This document shows, in pieces, positions 46,701-58,793 of a stretch of DNA of 64,000 nt; position 1 is the first letter of the stretch; each line of letters starts with the position of its first letter. This DNA comes from Dillenia suffruticosa (lineage: Eukaryota; Streptophyta; Magnoliopsida; Dilleniales; Dilleniaceae), in the NCBI GenBank assembly GCA_033439265.1, contig JAVTVX010000010.1, forward strand, positions 23,487,056 through 23,551,055, given 5' to 3'. Made by a program: the position numbers and the translations under genes. The notes beneath the pieces were generated by a model. That model was not told the origin of the DNA and made no database searches. It saw nothing but the letters and a program-made list of their open reading frames with translations.

Positions 46701-49700
46701 AATATTTTTCACCTCTTTTTTTGCACTTTTGTATTTTTTATATGAATTGCTACTACTATTACCTTTAAAGTTTCTATAACACTCTCGTTTGGTTAAAATT
46801 GCAATTTGTATTTTTTCATTCCACCACCATAATTCCTTACCTATTGGGGCCTGACCTTTAGATACATTAGTAGACATTTCTTTCCACATTGTTTCTGAAT
46901 CATCATTAATCGGCCAATTTGCTACTTGAATTAATTTGTCTCTAAAGGTCGTCACATTTTATCCTTTTAGATTCCGCCTCTTAATTTTTGGCGACGATAC
47001 TTCTTTTGCCTATTAGACACGTGTATCTAAGATTAGGAGTTTATATTGAGTTGTTACACTCTTTCTCGGTATAACCTTGTAATCCTTATAGGTCATTCTA
47101 TCACCTCTCCTTGTAAGAAAGAAATCTATTTGGCTAGTGAGAAAGAGAGAGGAATACACAAAAGAAACAACCAGAAAGACAGAGGTAAAACAAACATAAA
47201 GTAGACGTATCAAGAATATTTAGCATTCCAGTACGAATGAGTAATGACAGATGGTCCCCCTCAGTGCCAATTGCATTATATGGGCTTGAAAATGACACAC
47301 TAAATTCTCAAATGATACCAAATAAGACGCATCACTGCCCACTGCTTGAGTTGCTGGCCGACATTATTTAACTTAATCCAGGCCCCTTTTTTCTAATCAA
47401 TGTAACATGATCTCATTTATCCTATCTAGAGCTGTATCTGCTAAGATAATGCAATCTTGTGTTCAATACTGGCCTAATGTAACAAAACGTAAGCATCTTT
47501 CTTGTTTTTCTAGTGCTTTTAAAGGGGTCCTGCAATTACCATGTGCTTGCAGCTGTTACTTCCAACACACCTGAATGAAATAACCTCTGTTGACCTTCTC
47601 AGATAAGATGGATGATTGTGGAAATCACCTAGCTAAGAATGTGTGACTTTATTCAACCAAACACAGACATCCAGTATTCTTAGATAGGAACTTCCTAGAA
47701 TTACTTCCTATGGAATGTCATTTTCAGCCCCAAACTGATACGAACTGCTATCAACAAATTTTCTTAAAAGCCATCATCCACTTCACCACCGCTCCACCCC
47801 CAACCCAAAAAAAAAAGAAAGAAAGAAAGAAAGAAAACTCTCCTATGCCTCTCTTCTTAGTGGTTGACCATTCAAATAAAGAGAAAAAATGGTTCATTAT
47901 CTTTGACCTTGAATTAACTATATAACAAACGCCAGACCTATCTCATAGCTCATAACATTGTTACAGCTATAATCCTCTATATATACCAAATAAGCAGAAT
48001 AAATTAGTTGAAACAAAGGACTATTGCCCACAGTTGTTGGTACTGGTATTGATACTAGCACAATTTTTCTCACCAAATACTCTCGGACATGAAAATTCAT
48101 TTACTACAACCCTCCACTTACTCATGGGAACAGTTATCATCCTCTATAAATGACTAATAAACTCGTACAACCATAATTCGGAAAAAGGATTCTTCTCCAC
48201 AATTACACAAATGCCATGAAAAATGTTGATGATGGTACAATTTCCTCAGAAAATACTCCTAAAAATGAATGACCAAGTGTGAGCAACTCATATCTCTCAA
48301 GATTTGTTGTACTTTCTGTTTTGAGAAGCCTATGTGCGGCCAGTAATGAAAAGACATATACTCAACCCCAATTATGATAAATACATCATCAACACATCAA
48401 ACACCTATGAAACCTTAAGCCTATAATAAGCCACTCATTCTGATGTTAATAGTTAGTCACTGAAAATATTGAAATGGATAATTATATAATTAACTGCTTT
48501 GATGTCTGATTATAATAAGTAATGCAAGAAGATGAAGAGCAAAGCAACTTCATGTCTTACCACCACGCAATCCACCATAAATAAAAATCAAGTCACCGAC
48601 TGCAGCAGCTGCATGTCTACATCGCCTTGTCAGTTCAACTGCAGCATCTCCACCAGCTGCATCAGCACTGTATCTTCCTGTCCTAGGGCTTGTAACAACA
48701 GACTTTGTATCACACCAGACTCCTGCTGCAGTATCTAACACTACATTGACAAAGAATAGTTGTAAGCAGTGATTAAACATTCTTACGAGCCAACAAGATG
48801 GACCTCCTTTCAGTATATGTAGATCTCAGTATAAAGGTGACGGAGTGAATCCTGTGAGAACAGTGAGCATTATAGCAGGTGGGATGTGGTGTAACAAATA
48901 AGCACCAAAAAAAGTGGCAAGAGCAAGTGTGGGAGAGAGAACCAGGGGGTGGGGGGTTGGGGGAGACCCATTAGCCTGACACGTGACAACATTTTCTTTG
49001 TGTAGCTTAATGATGTTACCAAAGTCTAGAGTCCAGACACCAATTGAGTACCTGCAACACTTGATGAGTCTTCCACCATCCGGCCACCACCAAGTGCCCC
49101 TCCAGACACGTGAAGCCGTGCATTAACAAAAACCTAAAACAGAAGAACATGTCACTGAGAGATGCTCATTTTACACATACACTTGAAAAAGTACAAAAAC
49201 AAACTCACTGCAGCATGTTGATATCTGGGAGATGGTGAAACGCCAGGAGCAATGGCCCACTCCCAACGGCCATCCCTATGTTTAGCAAGTCCATATGCAC
49301 TCGCCAGTGGCTGAAAAACAAACAACTAAATTATTTACTTGGCAAAATGGACTATCTAATAAAATATAAGTTCCCCAAAGGGATGACACATGGATAACTA
49401 TAATAGCAATTTATTCACACACACCCCCTTTTTCCTTCAGCCAACCCACACTATAGAAATATTGACAGGAGAGACAGGCACTCGGAGATTTATGTTAACC
49501 AAACAGACAGCTCTAAGCCCTTTTTCTTTTTTCTTTTCTTTTTTCTTTTTGGGGGGATCTCCCAACAAATTGGTAAACAATCCAATAATTTTATCGCAAA
49601 TAGGGGTTTGAAACGAATGTATAATGCAAACTCAAAAATGTACTATAAGTTTAGTGATCTGATTAGAGAAGCAAATGTGATGGAAGGGCGCATCCATCCA

Positions 49701-52700
49701 AAGGAACTTGACTATTGTGACCCTCAACGAGAGCACACTTTTGAACCTCCTACTTTGCTTTATATGAATCATGTTAATGTTGTGTTAAGTTGCTAAGAGG
49801 TTTGTTGGAACTAGAAATAGTCACTTTTGGATATTGTAGGAGATGGATATTGCAACCGCCAATTTTTTTCTGATTCATTTTCTCTAGAGCAAAATGATTT
49901 ATGAGCTTGTTTATTCCTCACTACACATTCATTGAGCTTTCTGAAATTTAGGTATAGTGAACAAAGTAGTATTTGTTGTTCCAGAAGTAGTAATATCATA
50001 GTCATTTTATCAAGAACAGTAGGATGTTCAAATTATATGAAAAACCATCATAGATATGCTTCAAACCGTTCATTCTTTGTTTTCTTCTTGATCCTTTTGT
50101 CCCCAAATCAGTTTGATTCATTGGTCAAATTTCTACTGTTGTGCTAGGTTGCAACAGAGAGGATGGCAACCCCTCGGTACCCCTCTTGATGGAGTTTATA
50201 AGTCAATGCCTCCCAATGAACTGCAGAAAACCCATCCCGATAAGGCCTTTTCTGACATACTATAAAATTACAGCTCATGGTGGCATCTCCGGGTTCCAGG
50301 CACAAGAAGAGGCCACTCTGCCAACTTGCTAAAAACTTAATCTTGTAAAGTTCCTCTGCTGCATAAAAACTTTGGCAGGAAAGGAATCTGTTAAATTTAC
50401 CAGAGAAAAGGCGATGTATCTAAAACAGTATGGCATGTTCTTTGGCTCTTCAGAATAGAATTGATAACTTTTGTTAACTGGTCTATTAGTATATTCTTGG
50501 GCCATCCTTCGGCAATTGAATAAGTAGGCAGAGAGATTCATGCGCAAGAAAAGAATGGCATGCTCTTTGGCTCTTCAAAATAAAACAAAGCTCAAAAACA
50601 GAAACATCATAATACTCTTCACATGACAGCTTAGCATTGAGAACTTCATTCAACTAGTCTCCTAGTATGTTTTTTGGCCATCCTTTGGTAATTGAATGAT
50701 GTCGGGAGTAAGATTCCTAGTCATGTGCAACCATGGGTCTCCACCAAACAATATGCGTAGCTCAGTTTAATATTTAATTTCATCCGGTGAGCCCCAACTC
50801 CAAATCAACTTCGCCATTTTATTGTCATGATTGCTAAACTCAAGCCGAATGTAAAAAATTCTTCTTTGTCTGTGGTTGTTGTGGAGAAAGAAATTATCCA
50901 CCTTGTCCATGATAAATGCTATCTAACAAGTTTCATATAACATGACTACATGGTCTTTCAACCTCAGCCTGCAGTGAAATTCTGCATAATCCAAATCTCC
51001 TACATCAACATGAGCTATAATTAATGACTGTAAAATTTTGAAACTCCAAAAAAATATATATATTAATGCTGCAAGATCTAAACCAGGAGGATTCCTGACA
51101 TAATCAGAGAATTAAGGGCAGGCAGAAGGCTACCAGAGTGACCATATCATTGTCCATTTCCAAGAAGTGAGCACACTTACCTATCACCGACAACAAGGCC
51201 CAAAAACACCATTTACATTGGGATATTCTAGCTTGTTTGCATACAACGGTCCATAATTAAACCCAAAACAGTAGTGTGTGATGAGCATCGCAAATAGTAT
51301 TTACAAATCCAAGGACTTGTGTAATTTTTTTCAGTCAATGGCCTCACTCCAGCTGCTAGGCTCAACTAAATTATGATCTTACTAGATTTTGCTTTATCTA
51401 GAGGCATTACAGTGATAAAGTAACACCATAATCCAATTTTTCAAATCCATGATTGTGCCTTCTATTTAGCTACTCCTTTTCAAAAAACGCCATGGGGAGG
51501 CACCTCCATTCTAACAACTATCACTTATTCTCAGTGTACATGACCTGAATGAACCACCACAACTCACTTATAGATCCTCTATGTAGTTTTATCAACAATT
51601 TAACATGATAGACCCACGATTCCGCTCATATTGTTCTCAATGTATCAGATCAGCTTATTTGGCAACAGGAACATTAAGGAATCATCAATGGCATTCTTCG
51701 GATAGTATAGCAGGGAAGTCATCAAAAGATTTTAAAAGATGTGGGAATTTACTTACCCTACAAAAACCTAACAAAAGTATAAGTCCTTTACAAAATAAGG
51801 AAAAGTAAAGCAGGCATATTGTAACTAAACAATGACAATAAACTAATCAAATCCAAAGTAATAGTCCACAAGCTATCAAGAGAATGCAACTTTTCTCAAC
51901 CAAACGTACGAGAAAGAGGAAGGATGCTCCACAACTACCTAAAATGCATTGCCCCCTCCCCACCACCCTCCCCCCCCCAAAAAAAGAATAATAATAATAA
52001 AGTTACTCTAGTAAGATATTCCATGATCAACTTAAGCATATCACATAGCACAGCTACTACCCCATGATGTTTGAAAGGTAGCCAAAAACTAGAAAGGTAA
52101 TAGCCACAGAGTGATATATTTAATCTTACCACACTGTTAGCATCCCTCCCTCCACAAAGAAGAAGAAGACCGTCAGATCGTGCGCTTGCAGTAGCATACC
52201 TGAGGGAGAAATGTATTAAATGAGGGCCTTAGACAAAACCTTTTTACATTATTTTGTTAACAAAATGTAATAATTTTCCAATGGCCCGTGCAATACTTGG
52301 ACAATTAAGCGGATCAGCTGCCAAACCTTAAGTAAGCATGTCAGAGTTGAAACAGATATTTTCACAAACTTAGTATGGGTACACTGTTTTTGACAGGTAA
52401 CAGACTTTGGCATTACTTGAAGCTGATGCTATTCTAATTTTCAGCAGTTCTATAGAATCTACTCCCATTTTATGTAAATAATCCTTCCTTTGTAATTAGA
52501 TCTCATCGCTGACCATATTAGAGGATCTATTTAATTCAGTTCTATATGAGACGATCTTAGCCATTACACTAATAGTTAGCAAATTGTTTCCTAGTACCTC
52601 CCCTAGAGAAAGATTAGACCTTCCCAAGTGGTTAGAGCACTTTCAACTTGAAAACTATTACTGATAAAAAATAAAAACAAAAATAAAAAATAAAAAATAA

Positions 52701-55088
52701 AAAACCAAAACTTGACAACTATTAAGGCATCAAAAAGTACATAAGCTATGTGGCCACAGTGTGGTCATCCATCCTCCTTAATCCACTTATCTCCAACTGG
52801 GCTACCCGTAACCCTACTCTAATATGAGTTTTCTTATCCAATTTGTCACCCCACTGATTTACCTTTGGATAACATCATAAATGCATATGGAAAGTTCTGG
52901 AACCCTTCATTTTGGCAACACAAATTTATAAATACAAATTAGTATAATGGTAAAGGCAATTCTAAACTTGAACATATTTCAATAAAGTCTCAACAGTTTT
53001 TGCTTTAGAAAATATGATAATAAAGGGTCAAAGACTACTTAGGCATCCATATCTAATACTGTGCAAGGAAGATGTACGTAAATAGAACCATACAAATTAG
53101 ATCATAATACCAATTGATAACCTTTAGAAAAAGCTATGTCAACACATAAATGCACCATTGTTTATTATGTGCATGGGAGGTATGAGATGCAATGCTGCTT
53201 AGGCTTTCTTTATCGCAGGACTTACATGCATGGAGGAGGCCCTTCCCCTTCTGGTTCTAATTTTCTCCATTCATAAGGCTTGGCAGCTGTATCTAAGGCC
53301 CAAACATCAGCCAATGGTCGCTTTCCTGGTAAGCAGAGAACGTTTACAAATTTAACAACTACTAAGACCTATCTGGTGTGTTGATGGTAAAAGCAGAGAA
53401 AATTAAATCCAAAGAGATTTACCATCGTTTCCACCAATTGCCATGAGATATCTTTGCCCTACCAGAGCCATGACATGTCCATATCTTGGCCCTGGTCCAG
53501 GACCTTGGACAACAACCCTATGCCATCGTGGCCTTTGCTGTGTAAGATCAAGAACATGCAGATCCTCAGCAGACAATCCAGCTGGACCAATTCCACCCTA
53601 GATTGAATTCAAAACTTCCAAAGAGTTATTAATAAATCAGAAATAAAAAAATAGATATACTGATGCTGCCTACTTTACATCATATACTTAAGTCATAACA
53701 TCACCATGCTAACCTGAATTACTACCATGGTGCCAACAGCAGTAGCAACATGTGCAGCTCTTGGTGAAGGTGGCTCTCCGATGGGAGTGATCCTGCACAC
53801 AACCATGTTAGGCATCTGCAGAGAAGCAGCTAGAATTGTAAGATTATGCAGGAATAAAACAGATTGACTATCATAACTCACCTTGACCATTTATTTGTGA
53901 TCACATCATAACAGTGGACATCAGCAGTAGCACCCGCTAGTCCTGCAATAGAAGTAAATCCACTGTATTACTTCTAGAACTTAAAGCTGGAAATTTTCTA
54001 TGTTACACATTGATTACAGAAAAGTTCATCTGAATTTTGATTTCAGTGGTCATAACATATTAGTAATCATCAAATTGGAAATGTGCCGCAACAAACCCAT
54101 AATGAATCTGGCGTTTAAGCCATCATAATACATTAGTAATCATCAAATTGGGAAAGTGTCACAACAAACCTGTAATCAACCTGGCTTTTTAATTTTATTA
54201 CCAATTCTGGACTCTTTGCAGCGTTACTACCAAAACAATCAAATAATCACCGGAATATTGAACTTGGAAAGGTTATCAGAGAATTGTGCTCAATAAATGT
54301 ACCAACACCAAGATTAGTTGGACAACACTGCTCTCACTCCTGTGGAGATCAGAAGACGGGTGACAATAAAACATCCATCCATACAACATGAATTATCCAG
54401 ATTTAAGGCTGACTAGGCTTTGCCAACCACTCCAACTGCTAAAGCTCAGGGAAACTATGCATGAACTGAATCACTTAGTAGAACTAGATCGCACATCAAC
54501 TGAACTTCCACACCATAAACAAGCAAGAGAACTACAAAAGAAACATAATACAAATTGGGAGGGTCTAAAACTAGGGTGTTTTTCATCAAATGCCAAAAAC
54601 TTGTATCTAGGGTCCTCCAATTAAAACTGAGAAATGAGAAGAAGATCAAAAGACATACTAATGCCGGCACTTCCGGCAGACGATGGAGTCCCAGAAGTCG
54701 CGGAATTGCCCTCGAGAGCAGTCGCTCCGCCGAACAGAATTAACTTCGGCCCAATGTACCCCGGCGTGCCTTCTTCTCCGACGGCAGCCACCGCGGTCAG
54801 CGTGTGACCGCACCTCGGTCCCGGACCATCCTCCTTCTTCTCTATAATGGCATTGACAACCGAATAGGTCGGCGCATGTCTAGGACCGGCAGCTACGCTC
54901 TGCTGTACCTGAACCGGCGGCGGAGTCGGCGGAGAAGGAGGAGATCCACTCGCCGGCGGGAGGGAGGAAGGTTGCTCCGCCGTGCTCAGCTGCTGCTCTC
55001 TCGTCTCAGTTGAAGAAGGATTGTGATTCTGCGCTGTTCGATCGTGATCGGAGGCTTCCGCCGCCATGGACGAATCAACGTCCATCAT
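40705..55088 (-). CDS. BSL2/3: Kelch-repeat Ser/Thr phosphatase, BSL2/BSL3 type (BSU1-like)
   Basis: Twenty GT-AG exons rebuilt by hand: 55088-54659, 53942-53882, 53792-53714, 53597-53423, 53325-53226, 52199-52130, 49310-49209, 49133-49052, 48740-48561, 44658-44385, 44191-43951, 43842-43672, 43159-42921, 42191-42107, 42014-41916, 41839-41640, 41553-41478, 41239-41104, 41019-40880 and 40788-40705. The frame stays open for 1007 aa, or 1006 if the second of two adjacent ATGs is used. A Pro/Ser-rich N-terminus and Kelch propeller (about residues 90-420; [19 protein letters not shown]) precede an Ala-rich linker. A PPP-family catalytic domain follows, with GDLHGQ (709-714), GDYVDRG (743-749) and RGNHE (774-778). 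The long N-terminus and linker point to BSL2/BSL3 rather than BSL1. Known role: brassinosteroid signalling through BIN2-type kinases, and asymmetric cell division. Intron 9 (3.9 kb) holds a dead LINE. Confidence 0.95.
44841..47140 (-). mobile_element. Dead, 5'-truncated L1-type LINE in intron 9 of the BSL gene
   Basis: On the minus strand, fragments read in order as the end of an endonuclease domain ([20 protein letters not shown] then [17 protein letters not shown], about 47130-47010), the linker ([20 protein letters not shown], about 46830-46770) and a reverse transcriptase (WERVI-like at about 46160, [10 protein letters not shown] at about 46095, the D-D box at about 45730, then GWMKWRRAF-like at about 45440). 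Frames are broken by many frameshifts and stops, and the catalytic FADD-type box reads FVND. The 3' end TTGGGAGTAAGACTCAAGTT (about 44860-44841) matches the usual plant LINE terminus (GGGAGTAAGGCT...GTTGTTG). It lies in the same orientation as the host gene. It is clearly non-functional. Confidence 0.88.
50431..50729. repeat. Imperfect tandem duplication in intron 6 of the BSL gene
   Basis: Copy 1 (50431-50546) and copy 2 (50556-50729) share TGGCATGTTCTTTGGCTCTT/TGGCATGCTCTTTGGCTCTT, GGCCATCCTTCGGCAATTGA/GGCCATCCTTTGGTAATTGA and a TGCGCAA/TGTGCAA end. Copy 2 has an extra block of about 58 bases. The copies are well diverged, so the duplication is old. Confidence 0.8.
52646..52724. repeat. A-rich insertion between 15-base direct repeats
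   Basis: ACTTGAAAACTATTA (52646-52660) and ACTTGACAACTATTA (52710-52724) flank about 49 A-rich bases of AATAAAA units in intron 5 of the BSL gene. Just left is a tRNA-like head (AAGTGGTTAGAGCA). It may be a very short retroposed insertion. Confidence 0.45.
54051..54190. repeat. Roughly 67-base duplication in intron 1 of the BSL gene
   Basis: Copy 1 (54051-54116) and copy 2 (54124-54190) share ATTAGTAATCATCAAATTGG, CAACAAACC and ATCTGGC/ACCTGGC, at a period of about 73 bases. Confidence 0.85.
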
Positions 55089-55620
55089 TAGATTCTCTCT
55101 CGTCTCTCCTTCTTTACGAGATCCAAAGCTAGAATTCTCCCAAATTTTCGCTCCTCATACCTCCAACTCTAAACCCTAACTTTAGATCACTTCAATCGAA
55201 ATCGAAACAATCAGGAACTGTTTTCCAAAAATAAACAAAAATTTAGGTCTTAATCTCTCTCTCACTCTCTCTCTAAAAACTTTCTTTCCTCCCTTTTCTC
55301 TTTCTCGAAGTGGTCGAGGAATAGAAACGGAACGGGAGAAAATCTCAAAGCCTCCTCACGACTCCAAAGGTGAATGCCCCACCTCTCTCTCTCCTCCGTT
55401 TTCCCACCCTCTCACTCTCTAACAATATCTTCTCGTCTCTCTCTCTCTCTCTCTCTCTCTCTATAAAAAATTATATTTACTCTCTCATTCTTTTCTCTCA
55501 CTGGACAGCGCTGGTCTTCTGTTTTTCTTACCACAATCATAAAAAAATTAACCGGTTGAGTGCGCGTACGCTACACATTTCCGACGGTACGGAGGGCTGA
55601 AATTACCGGGCAAGCCGGTA
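55089..55620 (-). promoter_or_regulatory. Leader and promoter region of the BSL gene
   Basis: Just upstream of the ATG, the plus strand reads AAACCCTAA at 55171-55179, a telo-box. CT-rich patches lie at 55251-55275 and a (CT)n tract at about 55436-55462; on the gene's strand these are GA-rich. No clear TATA box is visible. GA-rich leaders and telo-boxes are common in broadly expressed plant genes. Function is inferred. Confidence 0.45.
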
Positions 55621-56054
55621 AATGCCGCAACTGTTAACGGTGCTTTCGGTTCCTACCTTTATGGAGTCTTGCCATAATTTGCCCCCAACTTCGGGCTCGT
55701 GTATTTCACTGTCCAATAAAAAACGAAGACAGTGCGGTGTAAAGTGCGGTGGTGCCGTAATCTTATCTGCCACTACTTGGGTCAGTGCAAGTAAGTGTTT
55801 TGAATTAAGCGCGTGAGAGAGAGTCGAGGGATCATGCGTGTCTGATTTTTGAACTGATAATTAAAAATATCGGGGTGCATTGCTGGCTGAGAAGGGTTCG
55901 GCTAAAATTATTAAAAATATATATAAAGGATTTTGTATGATTAAATTTTCTAATTCTTGAATATAATTCTCATTTTTGTGGCAATTAGAGGTTCGCAAGC
56001 CGACGGGGCAGGCCAACATACCAGACTTCGTCGCACAACCGAGACAGAGTCACC

Positions 56055-56230
56055 ATAGGTCAATGGCACGGTGGTTAGTTAACAAAGATGACAATATTCT
56101 AGTAATTATATCATATAGTTATAAGTTCGAATATAATCAGAGTGATGACCATAATAATATATAACATATTTAGTAAAATATAATAATAATCGAGATAAAA
56201 AACTAATAAAATTTTAGTATGATAGAAATA
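56055..56230 (+). mobile_element. tRNA-derived SINE-like repeat
   Basis: An A-box-like ATGGCACGGTGGTTAGTTAA (near 56063) is followed about 60 bases later by a B-box-like TAAGTTCGAATATAA (near 56121), and then by an AT-rich tail. Box spacing and sequence fit a tRNA-derived SINE. The ends and target-site duplication are not clear. Confidence 0.5.
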
Positions 56231-57285
56231 TTATAGTAATGTTCTCACCGTGTTAGCACCAAAACAAATTCTAAAATTTAAAATCTAGTACTTATTAGGT
56301 TTTACCAAATGTTGAGATGGTAGTTGTTGTTTTCTTTTTTTTTAGGGAAAATTTTTAATTTTCCATATGTTTGCAAGTATCTAAGAATTTCCTTAAGAAC
56401 ACTTTCATTGCTTGAAAGTGTCCATTTTTTTTTTTGAAGTACTTTTGCTGTCTGTCCGAATTTTTCATTTTGTATCGAACGAATACGGGAAGCACAAGGC
56501 AAATAACACAAATAAAATATTAAAAATACTAATAAGTTAAATATATATATATATATATATATATTAATAGAATAAATTTCAAAATGTGAAAACCAAAATA
56601 ATACAATCTTACTCTTTCAATAATAAAACTCCAATACAGTTTACCAATCTACCATATTATATAAAAATAAGAGACAAGAAGACATAAATAACAAGTTTTC
56701 TTTGTTTTCCCAGCTTTTTATATTGCTTTTTATACCATTCAGAACACGACGTCCTGCCTAGATTTTTCTTCAATTCTTGGAAAAAAAAAAGGTCTCAAGA
56801 TTTCTGATAAACAAATTTAAGAAAATATTTTTAAAAAATATTTTATATTCCTTTTACTTTTTTAAAAATTAAATATAATCTAAAAGAATTATTTCCGTAA
56901 AGACTCTGATTAAGTTATTTCTACAAATATCCCTTAAATCATCTGGATGCCTATAAAGAGCAAAGAGTGCTAATTACTATGAACACAAAACACTTGTTTA
57001 TTGTCCCATAAAAATTCTCCAATATTGTCGGTTTCTTCCCAAAATAGAAGCCAATGTCTTTGAGAGACTGCACTGGTCAGAACAATCATAACTCCAAATG
57101 AAAGCAAGTTACTTCAGTGTCGACTTTATGAAATGAGAATGGGAATTGGCTGACAGAAATCATCAGATGGTGACCGTTAGCAATAGGCAAGGATAAGCGT
57201 GGCCACGTAAATAGTAACTCAAGTTCAAGATGTCTGCGGATTCTATTCGCACAGCATACGTTTTCCTCTTCGGAGTAATAACAAG

Positions 57286-57332
57286 TAGGCCCACTGTAGT
57301 GGGCCTAAAAGTTAGCCCATTCTGGCCCATGC
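57286..57332. promoter_or_regulatory. Site II palindrome cluster, gene unassigned
   Basis: TAGGCCCACT and AGTGGGCCTA (57286-57295 and 57298-57307) form a perfect inverted repeat with a 2-base spacer. GCCCAT and GGCCCAT words follow by 57332. TGGGCC site II elements bind TCP factors and mark housekeeping and small-RNA gene promoters. The nearest coding starts are 2.2 kb away (BSL, facing away) and none on the plus side. Confidence 0.4.
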
Positions 57333-57674
57333 GAGCCCGAGAAGAACACCTGACTGACTTTGCCTGGATTTAATGCGAAGGGGATGGGATTTGATGCCGA
57401 TTCGAATTAATGCAAGCAGGTACAGTGAAGGACGGTTGGCAACCAAAAGCAAGCTCTAATACATGTGAACGTGTGTACTGATGTTTACGTAGCGGGTAAA
57501 TAATTGTATTTCTTAATTAAAATTATAAATTTGATTCATGATTTAAATATAAAATTAAATATATTAAAAGATCTCTATCTCTTAAGAGGGAGCTCAATCA
57601 AATTGATCTAAATTAATTAAGATAGAGTTTCGTATACCAAATAATGGACTAAGTCCAAAGACATTAAAAAAAAA

Positions 57675-57721
<47 letters not shown>

Positions 57722-57735
57722 AACGTGTGCGCGCG
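57675..57735. repeat. Compound (AT)n(GT)n microsatellite with GCGCGC end
   Basis: About 22 bases of AT run into 25 bases of GT. After a two-base break comes CGTGTGCGCGCGTA. Nearly the whole 60 bases alternate purine and pyrimidine. Confidence 0.95.
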
Positions 57736-57815
57736 TATTATGTTGGGCAAAAAGAATGGAAGGGTGTTCATTTGTACGTGACATTGAGGACAAATATTAG
57801 GTAATTTCTATCCAT

Positions 57816-57970
57816 TATTTTTATATGTATTTAAAATTATATTTTGATTAATTTGATTTAAATATATATAAGAGTCCTATTTAAAGAGATAATTTTTTTA
57901 ATATAATTTTTTTTAATTTTAAATTTAAAATTTAATTAAAAAATTAAACATTTTAATCCATTATATCCGT
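57816..57970 (-). mobile_element. Degenerate SINE-like repeat
   Basis: The minus strand shares blocks with 28185-28365 and with 26222-26375 on the minus strand: TTTAATTTTTTAATTAAATT, AAAATTATATTAA, ATAGGACTC and CAAATTAATCAAAATATA. It is the third dispersed member of that group. Its ends are not defined. Confidence 0.4.
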
Positions 57971-58593
57971 AGATAGAAAACTTTATACTCATTCCGTAGC
58001 ATTATGATATCAAGTCTGTTTTTATTAGATGGAGCACTGTGCACTTGACACACTGTCATGGGCCATTCTCCACACTATAGCATGCTCTGTTTGACACCTT
58101 CAAAACCCCATTCCCATCCCTACGTCCCACATCTTCCTGCCTCTCCTACCCTTTTTTATTTTTTTTTGCTTTTGATGAAATAAGAAATCATTATTCAGAA
58201 AAGCCTTACAATAACGACGGTATTCTAGCCGAGTAATACCACAATCTTTTTTTAATTGAGTTTTTAAATTCGAATTTATGCTCCCCTCCTTCAAAAATGC
58301 CATCCTCTGTAACTTAAAAAACAAACGCACATAAAAAAATGCTAACAGCCAAGGCATTATAACACATAAAAAACGTCACTCTCACGAAAGAGTAATCATG
58401 TATCGCAAGAGTATCCATGAGTTAATCAAGGGAATTGGATGATTAAATCCTTGATGTCCAAGTTAGTGGCTAGAGATTAGCCGGTTTGATGGTCAAGTCA
58501 CTCGGGATAATTCAAGTGAGTTAACTCAATTCTATTTTTCTTCTTTTTTTTTTATTTGATCTCATTTAATTATATCTCATTCTATAGAAAAAA

Positions 58594-58793
58594 AAGTGAT
58601 GCCCTTGAACTTAATCGACCACCTGGTATCCAGAGCTTTACATCCGATTAATCCAGATTGACTCGACTGGGCTCTCTCTTAGGGGTTAGGGATCTCTTAA
58701 CGTAATTAACTTCTTGTCAAAATCAGAATTAAAACTCATGATTTTGATTAAAAAACATAGCGACCTATTCGTTATACTAACTGTTCATTGGAA
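58594..58793 (-). mobile_element. SINE-like repeat
   Basis: The minus strand starts with a tRNA-like head (GTTAGTATAACGAATAGGTC) and a B-box-like CATGAGTTTTAATTCTG. It continues with AATCTGGATTAATCGGATG and ends CTCTGGATACCAGGTGG and a T-run. The GGATTAATCGGA...GGATACC pattern matches the 3' domain of the SINEs at 3311 and 4050. No target-site duplication is evident. Confidence 0.55.

Noticed and set aside
57110-57185. C/D snoRNA-like boxes on the minus strand near the site II cluster
   Set aside because: A TGATGAT and a CTGA occur about 50 bases apart, but the flanks do not form the required terminal stem and I see no C'/D' pair.
58121-58135. GTCCCACATC, similar to the upstream element of plant U-snRNA genes
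   Set aside because: No TATA box follows at the needed distance and no snRNA sequence is present downstream.
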